Positions 15,887 through 24,870 of a stretch of 64,000 bases of DNA are shown piece by piece. This DNA is from Sphingobacteriaceae bacterium (GTDB taxonomy: Bacteria > Bacteroidota > Bacteroidia > UBA7662). The position numbers and the translations under genes are program-made. The notes below the pieces were generated by a model. The model saw only the letters and a list, made by a program, of their open reading frames with translations. It was not told where the DNA came from and did no database searches. The DNA lies in contig JAUXNJ010000012.1 of the NCBI GenBank assembly GCA_030682795.1, positions 62,001 through 126,000 of the forward strand, written 5' to 3'. Each line of letters starts with the position of its first letter. The first letter of the stretch is position 1.

Positions 15887-17694
15887 CGAATTTTAGCCTC
15901 CAAAATCCTCTTTTCCAATTCGGGGCGTTTGGTTCCGCCGAGCAGGTATTTTTCTATCATTAAGCTGGCAATAGGAGCAGCCCAAACACCGCCAAAGCCG
16001 GCATTTTCTACCATCACGGCAATGGCTATCTTGGGATTTTCGCGGGGGGCGAAGCAAACAAAAACAGCATGGTCTTTGCCATGTGGGTTTTGAGCTGTAC
16101 CTGTTTTCCCGCAAATGGTAATGCTATCGAGTTTGCCATAGGCCCGTGCAGTACCTTGATCCACCACTTTTTGCATTGCTTCCATTACTACATCGAAATA
16201 GGCCTCTTGAATGCCCATTTCAGTCTTTACATTGTAGCCTTCTGGTATTCGTTTCTCATCCCCTACACTTTTAACCAAATGCGGAGGATAATACCAGCCT
16301 TTGTTTGCTATAATGGCCATGGTGTTGGCCATTTGCAAGGGCGTCATGGCTACTTCTCCTTGTCCAATCGACAAAGAAATAATGCTGTTTGCCCGCCAGC
16401 GGTTACTGCCATGTACTTTGTCGTAATAAGCTACACTTGGTAAAATACCTTTCACCTCGTTTGGAATATCAATACCCGTTTTAGTACCAACGGTGAAGCG
16501 GTTCATAAAGGTTCTCCAAATGTCATAGCCTTCTGAGGGTTTCAGATTGCCATTGTGATCGACCATGGTTTTAAAGGCGAAACAATAGTATGGATTACAA
16601 GAAAACTGAATCGATTCTTCTAGGTTCAAAGCTGTATGCACGTGGGTGCACTTTACTGTATGGCTGCCCATGCGATAGCCTCCACCACAGGGGAAGCGGG
16701 TAGTTGGCTTCAGCAAGCCCAATTCTTGGCCGATTAAGGCTTGGATTGGCTTAAAAATAGAGCCTGGAGGATATTGCGCCTGCAAGGGCCTATTAAAAAG
16801 AGGTTTTAGAGAGTCGTTTGCCAATATGCGGTAATTCTTCCCTCTTACGCTTCCTACTAATAAATTTGGATCGTAATTGGGAGCACTTACAAAGGCTAAT
16901 ATCTCTCCGGTAGAAGGTTCAATAGCTACTGCACTGCCTTTTTTATTTGCAAATAAACGTTCAACATATTGCTGCAGCTGAATATCAATGGATAATTCTA
17001 AGGATTCTCCCGAGACTGCCACACTGTCGAAAGCTCCTTCTTTGTAGCTGCCTACAATGCGGTTATGAACATCTACATATTGATACTTCACGCCACGTTT
17101 TCCGCGTAAGGCCGTTTCATAGGAAAGCTCGATACCAGCAATGCCAATGTAATCGCCCATCTGGTAATAACCCTCTGAGGCTTTGATTTTTTCGTTATTC
17201 ACCTCACCAATATAACCTAAAACGTGCGCTGCGCCCCCCATGGGGTAGTAGCGAACGGTTCTTGATTCGGCATAAAAGCCAGGAAATTCGTGTAGGCGCT
17301 CTTGAATGGCGGCAAAATCTTCAACACTTATTTGAGCTTGAAATAAGGAGGGCTTGAATTTCGAAAACTTCCTCGCCTTTTGTACACGCTCTATAAAAAC
17401 CGATTTTTCCATTTGTAATAGCGCACAAAAAGAAGCGGTATCCATCTTTGCTGATACTTGAATGGGTATCAACATGAGGTCATAGATGGGACGGTTTACC
17501 ACCACACGTTCACCGTTCCGATCGTAAATTACACCACGTGCAGGGTAAACAGTAACTTGACGAATGGCATTTTGTGCCGCCCACAAACTGTAGCTATCAG
17601 TAACTACTTGAATATAAAATAGTCTGCCTAAAAAAATGACAAATATCCCTAAGATGATCCCGATTACTAACTGTATTCTGCCCGATTGCTTCAT
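15883..17694 (-). CDS. mrdA: penicillin-binding protein 2 (peptidoglycan transpeptidase)
   Basis: A 603-residue class B PBP that cross-links peptidoglycan with RodA during elongation. One N-terminal anchor helix (about residues 8-26) and a dimerisation domain (PARGVIYDRNGERVVVN) precede the transpeptidase domain. The active serine is S312 in the SIFK tetrad, followed by SCN (about 365) and KTGT starting at K530. Start and stop overlap mreD and rodA by 4 bases each. Confidence 0.95.
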   Translation of the reverse strand: MKQSGRIQLVIGIILGIFVIFLGRLFYIQVVTDSYSLWAAQNAIRQVTVYPARGVIYDRNGERVVVNRPIYDLMLIPIQVSAKMDTASFCALLQMEKSVFIERVQKARKFSKFKPSLFQAQISVEDFAAIQERLHEFPGFYAESRTVRYYPMGGAAHVLGYIGEVNNEKIKASEGYYQMGDYIGIAGIELSYETALRGKRGVKYQYVDVHNRIVGSYKEGAFDSVAVSGESLELSIDIQLQQYVERLFANKKGSAVAIEPSTGEILAFVSAPNYDPNLLVGSVRGKNYRILANDSLKPLFNRPLQAQYPPGSIFKPIQALIGQELGLLKPTTRFPCGGGYRMGSHTVKCTHVHTALNLEESIQFSCNPYYCFAFKTMVDHNGNLKPSEGYDIWRTFMNRFTVGTKTGIDIPNEVKGILPSVAYYDKVHGSNRWRANSIISLSIGQGEVAMTPLQMANTMAIIANKGWYYPPHLVKSVGDEKRIPEGYNVKTEMGIQEAYFDVVMEAMQKVVDQGTARAYGKLDSITICGKTGTAQNPHGKDHAVFVCFAPRENPKIAIAVMVENAGFGGVWAAPIASLMIEKYLLGGTKRPELEKRILEAKIR

Positions 17695-18206
17695 GGTTTT
17701 TTGCTAGGGGTGAGGTCAAAATACCGGAAAGCAAGTATCGTGAGTAATGAAATGAGGGTATTAATGATTGATTTGCCTGAAATCCATAATAAATCGCCCC
17801 AGGCCAGCGACTCGAGCAGGTATAGCGCAAAATGATGGATGAATAACAAGGCGCTGGTATAAATCACAAACTGCCCAAATTCTATTTCCTTCAATTTGAT
17901 ATTGCCTAATTCATCGTAATTACTTCGTGGTATGGCTATTTTTACCCAAAACGGCCGAATAAAGGCGATGAGGGTGGATGCAAATGCGTGAAGTCCACCA
18001 GTATTAGAAAAAATATCGACTGCAAATCCCGTTATAAAAGCCAGTAGGAGCAGCAGTGATCGGGAAGTTGCCAAGGGCAACATGAGAATGAAAAAAACAT
18101 AGATGAAAGGATTGAAAAGACTGAAAAATCCAATTCTATTGAATAAAAAAACCTGCAACAGGAGCAATAACCCCCAACGTATGAGCTGCTTAAAAACTTC
18201 AATCAT
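17691..18206 (-). CDS. mreD: rod shape-determining protein MreD
   Basis: A 171-residue, very hydrophobic protein with about five membrane helices, matching MreD in length. A typical stretch is the loop FSNTGGLHAFASTLIAFIRP (about residues 65-85). MreD is an inner-membrane partner of MreC and RodA in the elongasome. MreD sequences diverge strongly, so the call leans on its place between mreC and pbp2; it overlaps mreC by 8 bases and pbp2 by 4. Confidence 0.9.
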   Translation of the reverse strand: MIEVFKQLIRWGLLLLLQVFLFNRIGFFSLFNPFIYVFFILMLPLATSRSLLLLLAFITGFAVDIFSNTGGLHAFASTLIAFIRPFWVKIAIPRSNYDELGNIKLKEIEFGQFVIYTSALLFIHHFALYLLESLAWGDLLWISGKSIINTLISLLTILAFRYFDLTPSKKP

Positions 18207-19032
18207 AACTCAGCTGCCTTTCTAGTGAGTCGCGCTCCGCTTGCATTTTGTTTCCAACAATGTTCACAAAGCTTAGCCTTTGATAATCTGTACCTAACAG
18301 TACGTCGATTTGATAAGTGCTTGAACCTTCTGTTTTTTGAATGTCCTTCACGCTGCCAATAAAAATGTTTTCAGGAAAAATATTAGAGTATTGGCTAGTG
18401 GCAACGGTATCGCCGATGGCCACTTCGATGTGAATGGGGATTTCAATTAATTTCGCCACGCGATAATTCGAACCTTCCCAAACAATAGTACCGGTGGTCT
18501 CACTTTTGAGAAGTTTGGCACTGATTCGGGCATTTTTATTTAATACTGAAATAACGGTTGAGAAATTAGCTGAAACATCCTTCACAATACCTACAATTCC
18601 GTTTGGACCAATAACGGCCATGCGTGGCTCAATGCCTGCATTTATTCCTTTATTGAGTGTGATGTAATTATTTCGATAACCAATCGTATTATTCACGACT
18701 TTGGCCGAAGTGTAGGTATATCTAGGAGAACCGAGGGCACTACTATCGTTGATGAGCCAAGTGGCAGTCTCTATTTCACGGTTTTGAGGGAGCTGTGCTA
18801 ATAAACGACTGTTTTCGGCAGCTAGGCTATCATTGATGCTTTTAAGCGATAAAAAATACCTTACATCTGCTACTTGCGTGTACAACTTACCAGCAAATGC
18901 ATTACTGCTATTGAAAAAACTGGCTCTGTGGTATGCGTTTTGACGAACGATGAGCACAATCGCCAGCGTTTCAAGTGCGATAAACAAAAATATCAGGCGT
19001 AAGCCGAACAAAAACCGAAGTATCGCCCGCAT
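18199..19032 (-). CDS. mreC: rod shape-determining protein MreC
   Basis: A 277-residue bitopic protein. One anchor helix lies at about residues 10-28 and a short coiled coil at about 60-85. The periplasmic beta domain has INAGIEPRMAVIGPNGIVGIVKDV, the signature of MreC, and a second barrel with IPIHIEVAIGDTVATSQYSNIFPENI. It scaffolds PBP2 and links the wall machinery to MreB. The start codon at 19030-19032 lies 9 bases after the mreB stop. Confidence 0.94.
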   Translation of the reverse strand: MRAILRFLFGLRLIFLFIALETLAIVLIVRQNAYHRASFFNSSNAFAGKLYTQVADVRYFLSLKSINDSLAAENSRLLAQLPQNREIETATWLINDSSALGSPRYTYTSAKVVNNTIGYRNNYITLNKGINAGIEPRMAVIGPNGIVGIVKDVSANFSTVISVLNKNARISAKLLKSETTGTIVWEGSNYRVAKLIEIPIHIEVAIGDTVATSQYSNIFPENIFIGSVKDIQKTEGSSTYQIDVLLGTDYQRLSFVNIVGNKMQAERDSLERQLSYD

Positions 19033-19041
19033 AGCTGCTTA

Positions 19042-20064
19042 TCAGGTCATCAAGAAGTTGAAACGATCGATGTTTTTGAGGGCAATGCCTGTTCCTCGTA
19101 CTACAGCACGCAATGGATCTTCAGCAATGTGCACTTTTAACTTCGTTTTTTGACTGATTCGCTTATCTAAGCCCCGTATCAAAGCTCCTCCACCCGTGAG
19201 GTAGATACCTGTTTCGTGGATGTCAGAGGCCAATTCTGGCGGGGTAATTTCGAGCGCTTTCAAAATGGCACCTTCTACCTTGCTGATCGACTTATCAAGC
19301 GCATGAGCAATTTCTGTGTAGCTCACCGTAATTTGTTTCGGAATACCGGTCATGAGGTCACGACCGCTCACTGTGATGTCGGCAGGTGGATCATCCAACT
19401 CTGGCAAAGCCGAGCCTACTTGAATTTTGATCATTTCCGCCGTACGTTCACCAATAAGCATATTGTGTTGGCGACGGATGTATTCTAATACATCGGCAGT
19501 GAACTGGTCACCTGCCACGCGAATAGATTGGTCGCATACAATACCTGCCAAGGCAATTACCGCAATTTCTGAGGTACCACCGCCTATGTCGATGATCATA
19601 TTGCCTTTGGGCTCCTCTACGTCGATACCAATACCAATGGCAGCCGCCATGGGTTCGTGGATCAGATATACCTCTTTGGCACCAGCATGTTCGGCACTGT
19701 CACGTACCGCCCGCTTTTCTACTTCCGTAATGCCTGAGGGAATACAGATCACCATCCGCAAAGAAGGGGCGATGAAACGTTTCTTCGGATTGATCATGTC
19801 AATCATGCCACGAATCATGTTTTCAGCCGCATGAAAGTCAGCAATCACACCGTCTTTCAAGGGACGAATGGTCTTGATGTTTTCGTGCGTTTTACCATGC
19901 ATTTGCTGGGCTTGCTTGCCAATGGCCAAAACTTTATTGGTGGTGCGGTCGATGGCCACAATCGATGGCTCATCTACTACAACTTTGTCGTTAAATATGA
20001 TTAGCGTATTGGCCGTTCCCAGGTCAATCGCAATCTCTTGGGTGAAAAAATCGAATAATCCCAT
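19042..20064 (-). CDS. mreB: cell-shape actin homologue MreB
   Basis: A 340-residue actin-fold ATPase forming membrane-attached filaments that steer elongation. Phosphate-1 is IDLGTANTLI (about residues 13-22), phosphate-2 is IDIGGGTSEIAV (about 163-174) and the adenosine motif is LTGGGALIRGL near 290. The N-terminus MGLFDFF offers a short hydrophobic membrane-binding end. It lies 25 bases after purH on the same strand, so the whole shape operon may be read from the purH promoter. Confidence 0.97.
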   Translation of the reverse strand: MGLFDFFTQEIAIDLGTANTLIIFNDKVVVDEPSIVAIDRTTNKVLAIGKQAQQMHGKTHENIKTIRPLKDGVIADFHAAENMIRGMIDMINPKKRFIAPSLRMVICIPSGITEVEKRAVRDSAEHAGAKEVYLIHEPMAAAIGIGIDVEEPKGNMIIDIGGGTSEIAVIALAGIVCDQSIRVAGDQFTADVLEYIRRQHNMLIGERTAEMIKIQVGSALPELDDPPADITVSGRDLMTGIPKQITVSYTEIAHALDKSISKVEGAILKALEITPPELASDIHETGIYLTGGGALIRGLDKRISQKTKLKVHIAEDPLRAVVRGTGIALKNIDRFNFLMT

Positions 20065-20089
20065 TTATGAATTTACTAAGCTGACAAAT

Positions 20090-21610
20090 TTAGTGTTTAA
20101 AATGACGAATACCAGTAAACACCATCGACATTCCGTGAGAATTACAAAAATCTATGCTGTCTTGGTCTTTTATGCTTCCGCCCGGCTGAATGACGGCCCG
20201 AATGCCCTCGTTATAAGCCACCTCTACACTGTCGGCAAAAGGGAAGAAGGCATCGCTGGCTAGCACCGCCCCATGCACGTCGAAGTTGAAGCTTCTGGCT
20301 TTGTGAACCGCCTGTTTCATGGCATCGATGCGCGAAGTTTGACCAGTACCACTGCCTATTAATTGCTTGTTTTTAGCCAGTACGATGGCATTACTCTTGG
20401 TATGCTTCACCACTTTGGCCGCAAATACCATGTCTTCAATTTCTTGCGCATTGGGAGTAATGGCGGTTACGGCCTTGAGATTGGCGCTGCTGTCTACAAA
20501 GGTGTCCTTGTCTTGATGCAACACCCCATTCAAAATGCTGCGTACATGCATGGGATTATGAACGGGCTTTTTCATTCGCACCAAAATGCGGTTTTTCTTT
20601 TTGCAGAGGAGCTCAATGGCTTCGGCACTATAAGCCGGTGCAATCAGTACCTCGTAGAAAATCTTATCGATTTCTTGTGCGGTGGTCAGGTCAATGGCCT
20701 CATTGCTCATCAAAACCCCACCAAAAGCCGAAACTGGATCGCCGGCGAGGGCATCCTGCCAGGCTTGGTAAATGGTAGGTCGGGAAGCTAGGCCACAGGC
20801 GTTGTTGTGCTTGATGATGGCGAAGGTAGGCTCATCGAAATCGGCCAGTAAGTTTACTGCGGCATCTACATCTAACAGGTTGTTATAGCTGAGTTGTTTG
20901 CCATTCAAAATATCGAATACCTCGTCTAAATCGCCAAAGAAAGTGCCTTTTTGATGTGGATTTTCGCCATAACGCAACGATTGGACTTGGTTGCTTACCA
21001 AACGCAGGGCTGGAATTTGGGCTTCGGTATTGAAATAGTTGAAAATCTGACTGTCGTAATAGCTGCTTACAGCAAAAGCTTCGGCCGCATACTGCTTTCG
21101 ATCTGCTAGGGTGGTGCCGCCTTGGGTTTGTAACTGACCGAGCAATCGTGCATACTGGTCTTTCGACGATAAAATCACCACCTCGTTATAATTTTTAGCA
21201 CCTGCCCGGATGAGGGAAATGCCTCCAATGTCGATTTTTTCTATTACTTCTGCGTGTGCAGCCCCCGAAGCCACCGTTTCTTCAAAAGGATAGAGGTCAA
21301 CAATCACCAAATCAATGGTAGGAATGTCGTAAGCCGCTAAGTCGTTGATGTCGTTCATTTCTTCACGACGGGCCAAAATGCCGCCAAAAACCTTGGGATG
21401 CAGGGTTTTTACCCGTCCACCCAATATCGAAGCGTAACCAGTTAGGCCTTCCACTGTGTGAACAGGAATGCCTAAGTTTTCGATAAAAGCTTGGGTGCCA
21501 CCTGTGGAATAAATTTCAACATGCTGGGCATGAAGCTCTTTAACAAGTGATTCAAGACCATCTTTATAATAGACTGAAATTAAGGCGGATTTGATTGGAG
21601 TAAGGGCCAT
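20090..21610 (-). CDS. purH: bifunctional AICAR formyltransferase / IMP cyclohydrolase
   Basis: A 506-residue enzyme doing the last two steps of IMP synthesis. The N-terminal MGS-like domain (IKSALISVYYKDG, IYSTGGTQAFIENLGIPV, GGRVKTLHPKVFGGIL) is the cyclohydrolase. The C-terminal part is the formyltransferase, with LRYGENPHQ, the KHNNACG catalytic region (Lys-His), VSAFGG and GQTSRIDA. ATG at 21608-21610 is preferred. A GTG at 21634 would extend the frame by 8 residues but overlaps the -7 promoter element. The purH-mreB order recurs in Bacteroidota. Confidence 0.95.
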   Translation of the reverse strand: MALTPIKSALISVYYKDGLESLVKELHAQHVEIYSTGGTQAFIENLGIPVHTVEGLTGYASILGGRVKTLHPKVFGGILARREEMNDINDLAAYDIPTIDLVIVDLYPFEETVASGAAHAEVIEKIDIGGISLIRAGAKNYNEVVILSSKDQYARLLGQLQTQGGTTLADRKQYAAEAFAVSSYYDSQIFNYFNTEAQIPALRLVSNQVQSLRYGENPHQKGTFFGDLDEVFDILNGKQLSYNNLLDVDAAVNLLADFDEPTFAIIKHNNACGLASRPTIYQAWQDALAGDPVSAFGGVLMSNEAIDLTTAQEIDKIFYEVLIAPAYSAEAIELLCKKKNRILVRMKKPVHNPMHVRSILNGVLHQDKDTFVDSSANLKAVTAITPNAQEIEDMVFAAKVVKHTKSNAIVLAKNKQLIGSGTGQTSRIDAMKQAVHKARSFNFDVHGAVLASDAFFPFADSVEVAYNEGIRAVIQPGGSIKDQDSIDFCNSHGMSMVFTGIRHFKH

Positions 21611-21633
21611 GAAGGTTGTAATGGTTGAAGCCA

Positions 21634-21641
21634 CAAAAGTA
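21634..21641 (-). promoter_or_regulatory. -7 element for purH and the shape operon
   Basis: Minus-strand TACTTTTG matches TANNTTTG and lies 24 bases before the purH ATG. A start near 21627 would give a short leader. The -33 half is not clear. Confidence 0.45.
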
Positions 21642-21684
21642 AATAATTAAGCACAAAAAGGACGGATAGATTATATTTAACACA

Positions 21685-22881
21685 ATGAAAGCAGTACTTT
21701 TTTTGCTCACTTGGGTGTGGATAACCCTGCAAACAGCGGTCTCATTGGCGCAATTGCCATCTGAAAAGCTCCAATCCTATTTGCAAACATTGCAGCAAAT
21801 GCCGGTCGATTCAGTTAAGAAGCTTGAATTGAGGAATATGCGGCTGAAATCCTGGCCGGCTGATTTATTGAGGTTCAGTGCTATAGAAGAGATTTATTTA
21901 GATGGGAATTTATTTGAAGCCATTCCGGCTGAATTAAGACATTACAAGCAACTCCATACTTTGAGTATGAATGAAAATCTTTTGCATGGCACCAAGCTTC
22001 AGCTCAGGGCCTTGAAGCAGCTCAAAAGGTTTTCGGCATCAAAAAACAAATTCTACCAAGACTTAAAGTTAATAGCCAAGCCTGCGTTGCAAGAAGTGCG
22101 ACTTTCGCAAAATCAATTGTCCGAATTCGCTTACAAAAGTAGGGGGTTGAAAGAACTAGAGCTGGCCTACAACCGCATGGAAGCGGTGAAGCAGCCTTTC
22201 TGGCATCGTCACAAACTTGAAGTGGTGGTGCTTTATGGAAATGGTTTATCCAAACTGCCCGCTGGACTCAGCCAACATAAAAACATCCGAAAGCTGGTGA
22301 TGGCCATCAATAATTTTGAACAAATTCCTGCCGAAATGCAGGGTTTTCGTAAGCTGGAAAGTTTGATGTTTTATAAAAATAAGCTGGAGTATTTTCCTGA
22401 TTTTATATGGGATATGCATCAGTTGCGGGAGATCGACGTTCACCACAACCGCATTAAAGCGGTGCCCGAGGGCATTGGCCAGCTCAGCCGTCTGAAAGAG
22501 CTATACCTCGCGCACAATTGTATTCCAACCTTGCCAGCCAGTATTTCCAAGCTGCGTAGTTTAGAGTACCTGTACATCGAAAATAACGAGCTCCAAATGT
22601 TGCCTGCTGGCTTCGATTCGCTCATTTCAGTGAAACGACTGAGCTTGCTTGGCAATAAATTCATCGTCTTTCCAGAGGTAGTTGCCAATTTACCGGCTTT
22701 ACAAGAATTTGATATCTCGGAAAACGACATTGAAGCCTTTCCGCAAGCACTCAGCCTTAAAAACGACCTTAAATTGCTGCTGCTAAATGAAAACGCATGC
22801 ACCACAGGAATGCAGTGCATGCGTTATTTGCGGCAAATGGAAAAGCAATCGGCAAATCCCAATCTAAAGTTCCAATACTAA
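21685..22881 (+). CDS. secreted leucine-rich-repeat protein
   Basis: A 398-residue exported protein. Residues 1-22 form a signal peptide. From about residue 45 to 375 there are some 13-14 leucine-rich repeats of 22-24 residues, of the type LxxLxLxxNxLxxLPxxI, for instance LKELYLAHNCIPTLPASISK and LEYLYIENNELQMLPAGFDS. Such repeats form a curved protein-binding solenoid. No enzymatic domain and no T9SS sorting domain follow, so it probably stays in the periplasm. Binding partner unknown. Confidence 0.82.
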   Translation: MKAVLFLLTWVWITLQTAVSLAQLPSEKLQSYLQTLQQMPVDSVKKLELRNMRLKSWPADLLRFSAIEEIYLDGNLFEAIPAELRHYKQLHTLSMNENLLHGTKLQLRALKQLKRFSASKNKFYQDLKLIAKPALQEVRLSQNQLSEFAYKSRGLKELELAYNRMEAVKQPFWHRHKLEVVVLYGNGLSKLPAGLSQHKNIRKLVMAINNFEQIPAEMQGFRKLESLMFYKNKLEYFPDFIWDMHQLREIDVHHNRIKAVPEGIGQLSRLKELYLAHNCIPTLPASISKLRSLEYLYIENNELQMLPAGFDSLISVKRLSLLGNKFIVFPEVVANLPALQEFDISENDIEAFPQALSLKNDLKLLLLNENACTTGMQCMRYLRQMEKQSANPNLKFQY

Positions 22882-22882
22882 A

Positions 22883-22908
22883 AAAGACCGCCTCGAAAGA
22901 CGGCCTTT
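22883..22908. terminator. imperfect convergent terminator between the LRR gene and htpG
   Basis: AAAGACCGCC pairs with GACGGCCTTT with two mismatches around TCGAAA, flanked by A- and T-rich runs on both sides. It lies between the two convergent stops. Confidence 0.5.
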
Positions 22909-22911
22909 GTT

Positions 22912-24732
22912 TTAGCTCAGTTGGATACTGCGCTCAATAAAGGTGGTGAGCGCTTCGCCTTTGAGCATGCCTTGCGATAACAAAGCCAGGTCGTAGGCCT
23001 GACGGGCGAGTTTTTCTCTTTGATCGGCTTCGGTGGTGCCGCTCAGTTTTTGGAGATAGGGATGCGCGGTATTGAGCACCACTTGCATCGGCTCTTTCAT
23101 TTGACCGCCAAACATGCCACCCCCTCCCGTGGCCGCCATTTCATTCATCCGGCGGATAAATTCTGAACGGGTCACCACAACCGGCTGGTCGTCGGGTGAA
23201 AGGGCCGCAGAGCTTACTTTGTAGTCTTGGTTTCCAATGAGTGTTTCAAACAACTTCACAGCTTCTTGTGCTTGCTCTTCGCTTAACAATGACGCATAAG
23301 TTTCTTCCTTTTCAATGAGCTTATCGATGGTTTCAGCATCTACACGCTTGAATTGGGTTTTTTCGAGTTTGCTTTCGATGAAGCTTAAGAAGTGACTATC
23401 GATTACGCTGCCGAGTACCAATACATCATAGCTGCGTTTTTTGGCAGCGGCAATGAATCCATGTTGCGCTTCAGCATCACTGGTGTAAAGCACCACCAAA
23501 TTGCCGTTTTTATCTTTCTGATTGGCCTCAATGCGCTGCTGGTAGGCTTCCCAATCGTTGAGTTGACCGGCTTCATTTTTGTACAAACAAAAACCTTTTG
23601 CGCGGTCGTAAAACTTTTCATCGCTCAACATGCCGTATTTCACGAATAAATCCAAACTTTCCCATTTCTCCTCGAATCCGGCGCGGTCGTTTTTGAAAAT
23701 TTCATTCAGTTTGTCGGCCACTTTTTTGCTGATGTGGCTGTTTATTTTTTTCACATTGCCATCCGTCTGTAAAAATGAACGAGATACGTTCAAAGGAATG
23801 TCCGGCGAGTCAATAACCCCGTGTAATAAGCGCAAATAGTCGGGCACAATGTCTTCTACCGCATCGGTTATAAATACTTGGCGACTATAAAGGTGGATTT
23901 TATTTTTATTGGGCTCAAAATCGGCCTTCAACTTGGGGAAGTAAAGGACTCCTGTGAGGTTGAATGGGTAGTCTACATTCAAATGAATCCAAAACAAAGG
24001 CTTTTCAGCCATGGGGTAGAGGTCTTCATAAAACTTCTCGTAGTCCTCATCGCTTAAATCAGCAGGCTTTTTGGTCCATAACGGCTGGGTTTGGTTCACC
24101 ACTGCGCCCTCAAACTCAATTTCAACCGGCAAAAATTTGCAATATTTGGTCAGAATGCTTTTAATGCGATAGCTGTCTAAAAACTCCTCCGAATCCTCTG
24201 AAATGTGTAAAATCACATCAGAACCACGGTCGGTGCGTGTACCCGCGCTGATCTCAAAGCTGGTGCTGCCGTCACAAATCCAATGCACAGCAGTAGCGTC
24301 AGGGTAGTGTGCGAGACTTTTAATCTCAACATTTTTGGCCACCATAAAGGCAGAATAGAAGCCCAAACCAAAATTGCCAATCATATTGTTGAGGTCGGCT
24401 TTGTCTTTGTATTTCTCTACAAACTCAGTAGCGCCCGAAAATGCAACCTGATTGATGTATTTTTCCATCTCGTCGGCGGTTAATCCGATGCCACGGTCGC
24501 TTACGGTGATGGTTTTGGCATCCTTATCGATGCTTACACTTACTTTGATATCGCCCAATTCGCCTTTGAATTCTCCAAGCGAAGCCAGGGTTTTTATTTT
24601 TTGGGAGGCATCTACTGCATTACTCACCAATTCACGTAAAAATATTTCATGATTGGAGTAAAGCGATTTTTTAATGATGGGGAAGATGTTTTCTGTATTG
24701 ACCGAAATGGTTCCTTTTCTGCTTTGTTCCAT
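22912..24732 (-). CDS. htpG: molecular chaperone HtpG (Hsp90)
   Basis: A 606-residue dimeric ATP-dependent chaperone of the heat-shock response. The GHKL ATPase domain shows LRELVSNAVDAS, DRGIGLT and GNFGLGFYSAFMVA. The middle domain has the LYSRQVFITD and NVSRSFLQ segments with the catalytic Arg. The C-terminal dimerisation domain follows, without the eukaryotic MEEVD tail. The start is ATG at 24730-24732 (MEQSRKGTISVNTENIF). An upstream in-frame ATG at 24774 would translate straight through the sigma-54 promoter and is rejected. Confidence 0.96.
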   Translation of the reverse strand: MEQSRKGTISVNTENIFPIIKKSLYSNHEIFLRELVSNAVDASQKIKTLASLGEFKGELGDIKVSVSIDKDAKTITVSDRGIGLTADEMEKYINQVAFSGATEFVEKYKDKADLNNMIGNFGLGFYSAFMVAKNVEIKSLAHYPDATAVHWICDGSTSFEISAGTRTDRGSDVILHISEDSEEFLDSYRIKSILTKYCKFLPVEIEFEGAVVNQTQPLWTKKPADLSDEDYEKFYEDLYPMAEKPLFWIHLNVDYPFNLTGVLYFPKLKADFEPNKNKIHLYSRQVFITDAVEDIVPDYLRLLHGVIDSPDIPLNVSRSFLQTDGNVKKINSHISKKVADKLNEIFKNDRAGFEEKWESLDLFVKYGMLSDEKFYDRAKGFCLYKNEAGQLNDWEAYQQRIEANQKDKNGNLVVLYTSDAEAQHGFIAAAKKRSYDVLVLGSVIDSHFLSFIESKLEKTQFKRVDAETIDKLIEKEETYASLLSEEQAQEAVKLFETLIGNQDYKVSSAALSPDDQPVVVTRSEFIRRMNEMAATGGGGMFGGQMKEPMQVVLNTAHPYLQKLSGTTEADQREKLARQAYDLALLSQGMLKGEALTTFIERSIQLS

Positions 24733-24754
24733 AGTTGTGATTTTAGACACACCC

Positions 24755-24770
24755 TGCAAAGCTGGTGCCA
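24755..24770 (-). promoter_or_regulatory. sigma-54 (RpoN)-type promoter for htpG
   Basis: The minus strand reads TGGCACCAGCTTTGCA. Against the -24/-12 consensus TGGCACG-N4-TTGCW this differs only at position 7 (C for G) and has the exact GG-to-GC spacing. Transcription would start near 24745, about 12 bases before the htpG ATG. It depends on RpoN and an enhancer-binding ATPase. Confidence 0.7.
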
Positions 24771-24782
24771 GCATTTGATTGC

Positions 24783-24808
24783 TGTCATTTTGTCAATATT
24801 GGCTGTCA
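24783..24808. repeat. three TGTCA repeats upstream of the htpG promoter
   Basis: On the plus strand TGTCA occurs at 24783-24787, 24791-24795 and 24804-24808; on the htpG strand these read TGACA. They lie roughly 40-65 bases before the predicted start and may bind a regulator or the sigma-54 activator. Confidence 0.4.
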
Positions 24809-24870
24809 AACTGTGTCGTATGACCTGCGAATACCTGGGGCGGCACAAAGAATGGCAGCGGCAAGTAGCG

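Noticed and set aside
24733-24774. Upstream ATG start of htpG at 24774
   Set aside because: That extension lies across the sigma-54 promoter element and is unlike Hsp90 N-termini; ATG at 24732 matches the family.
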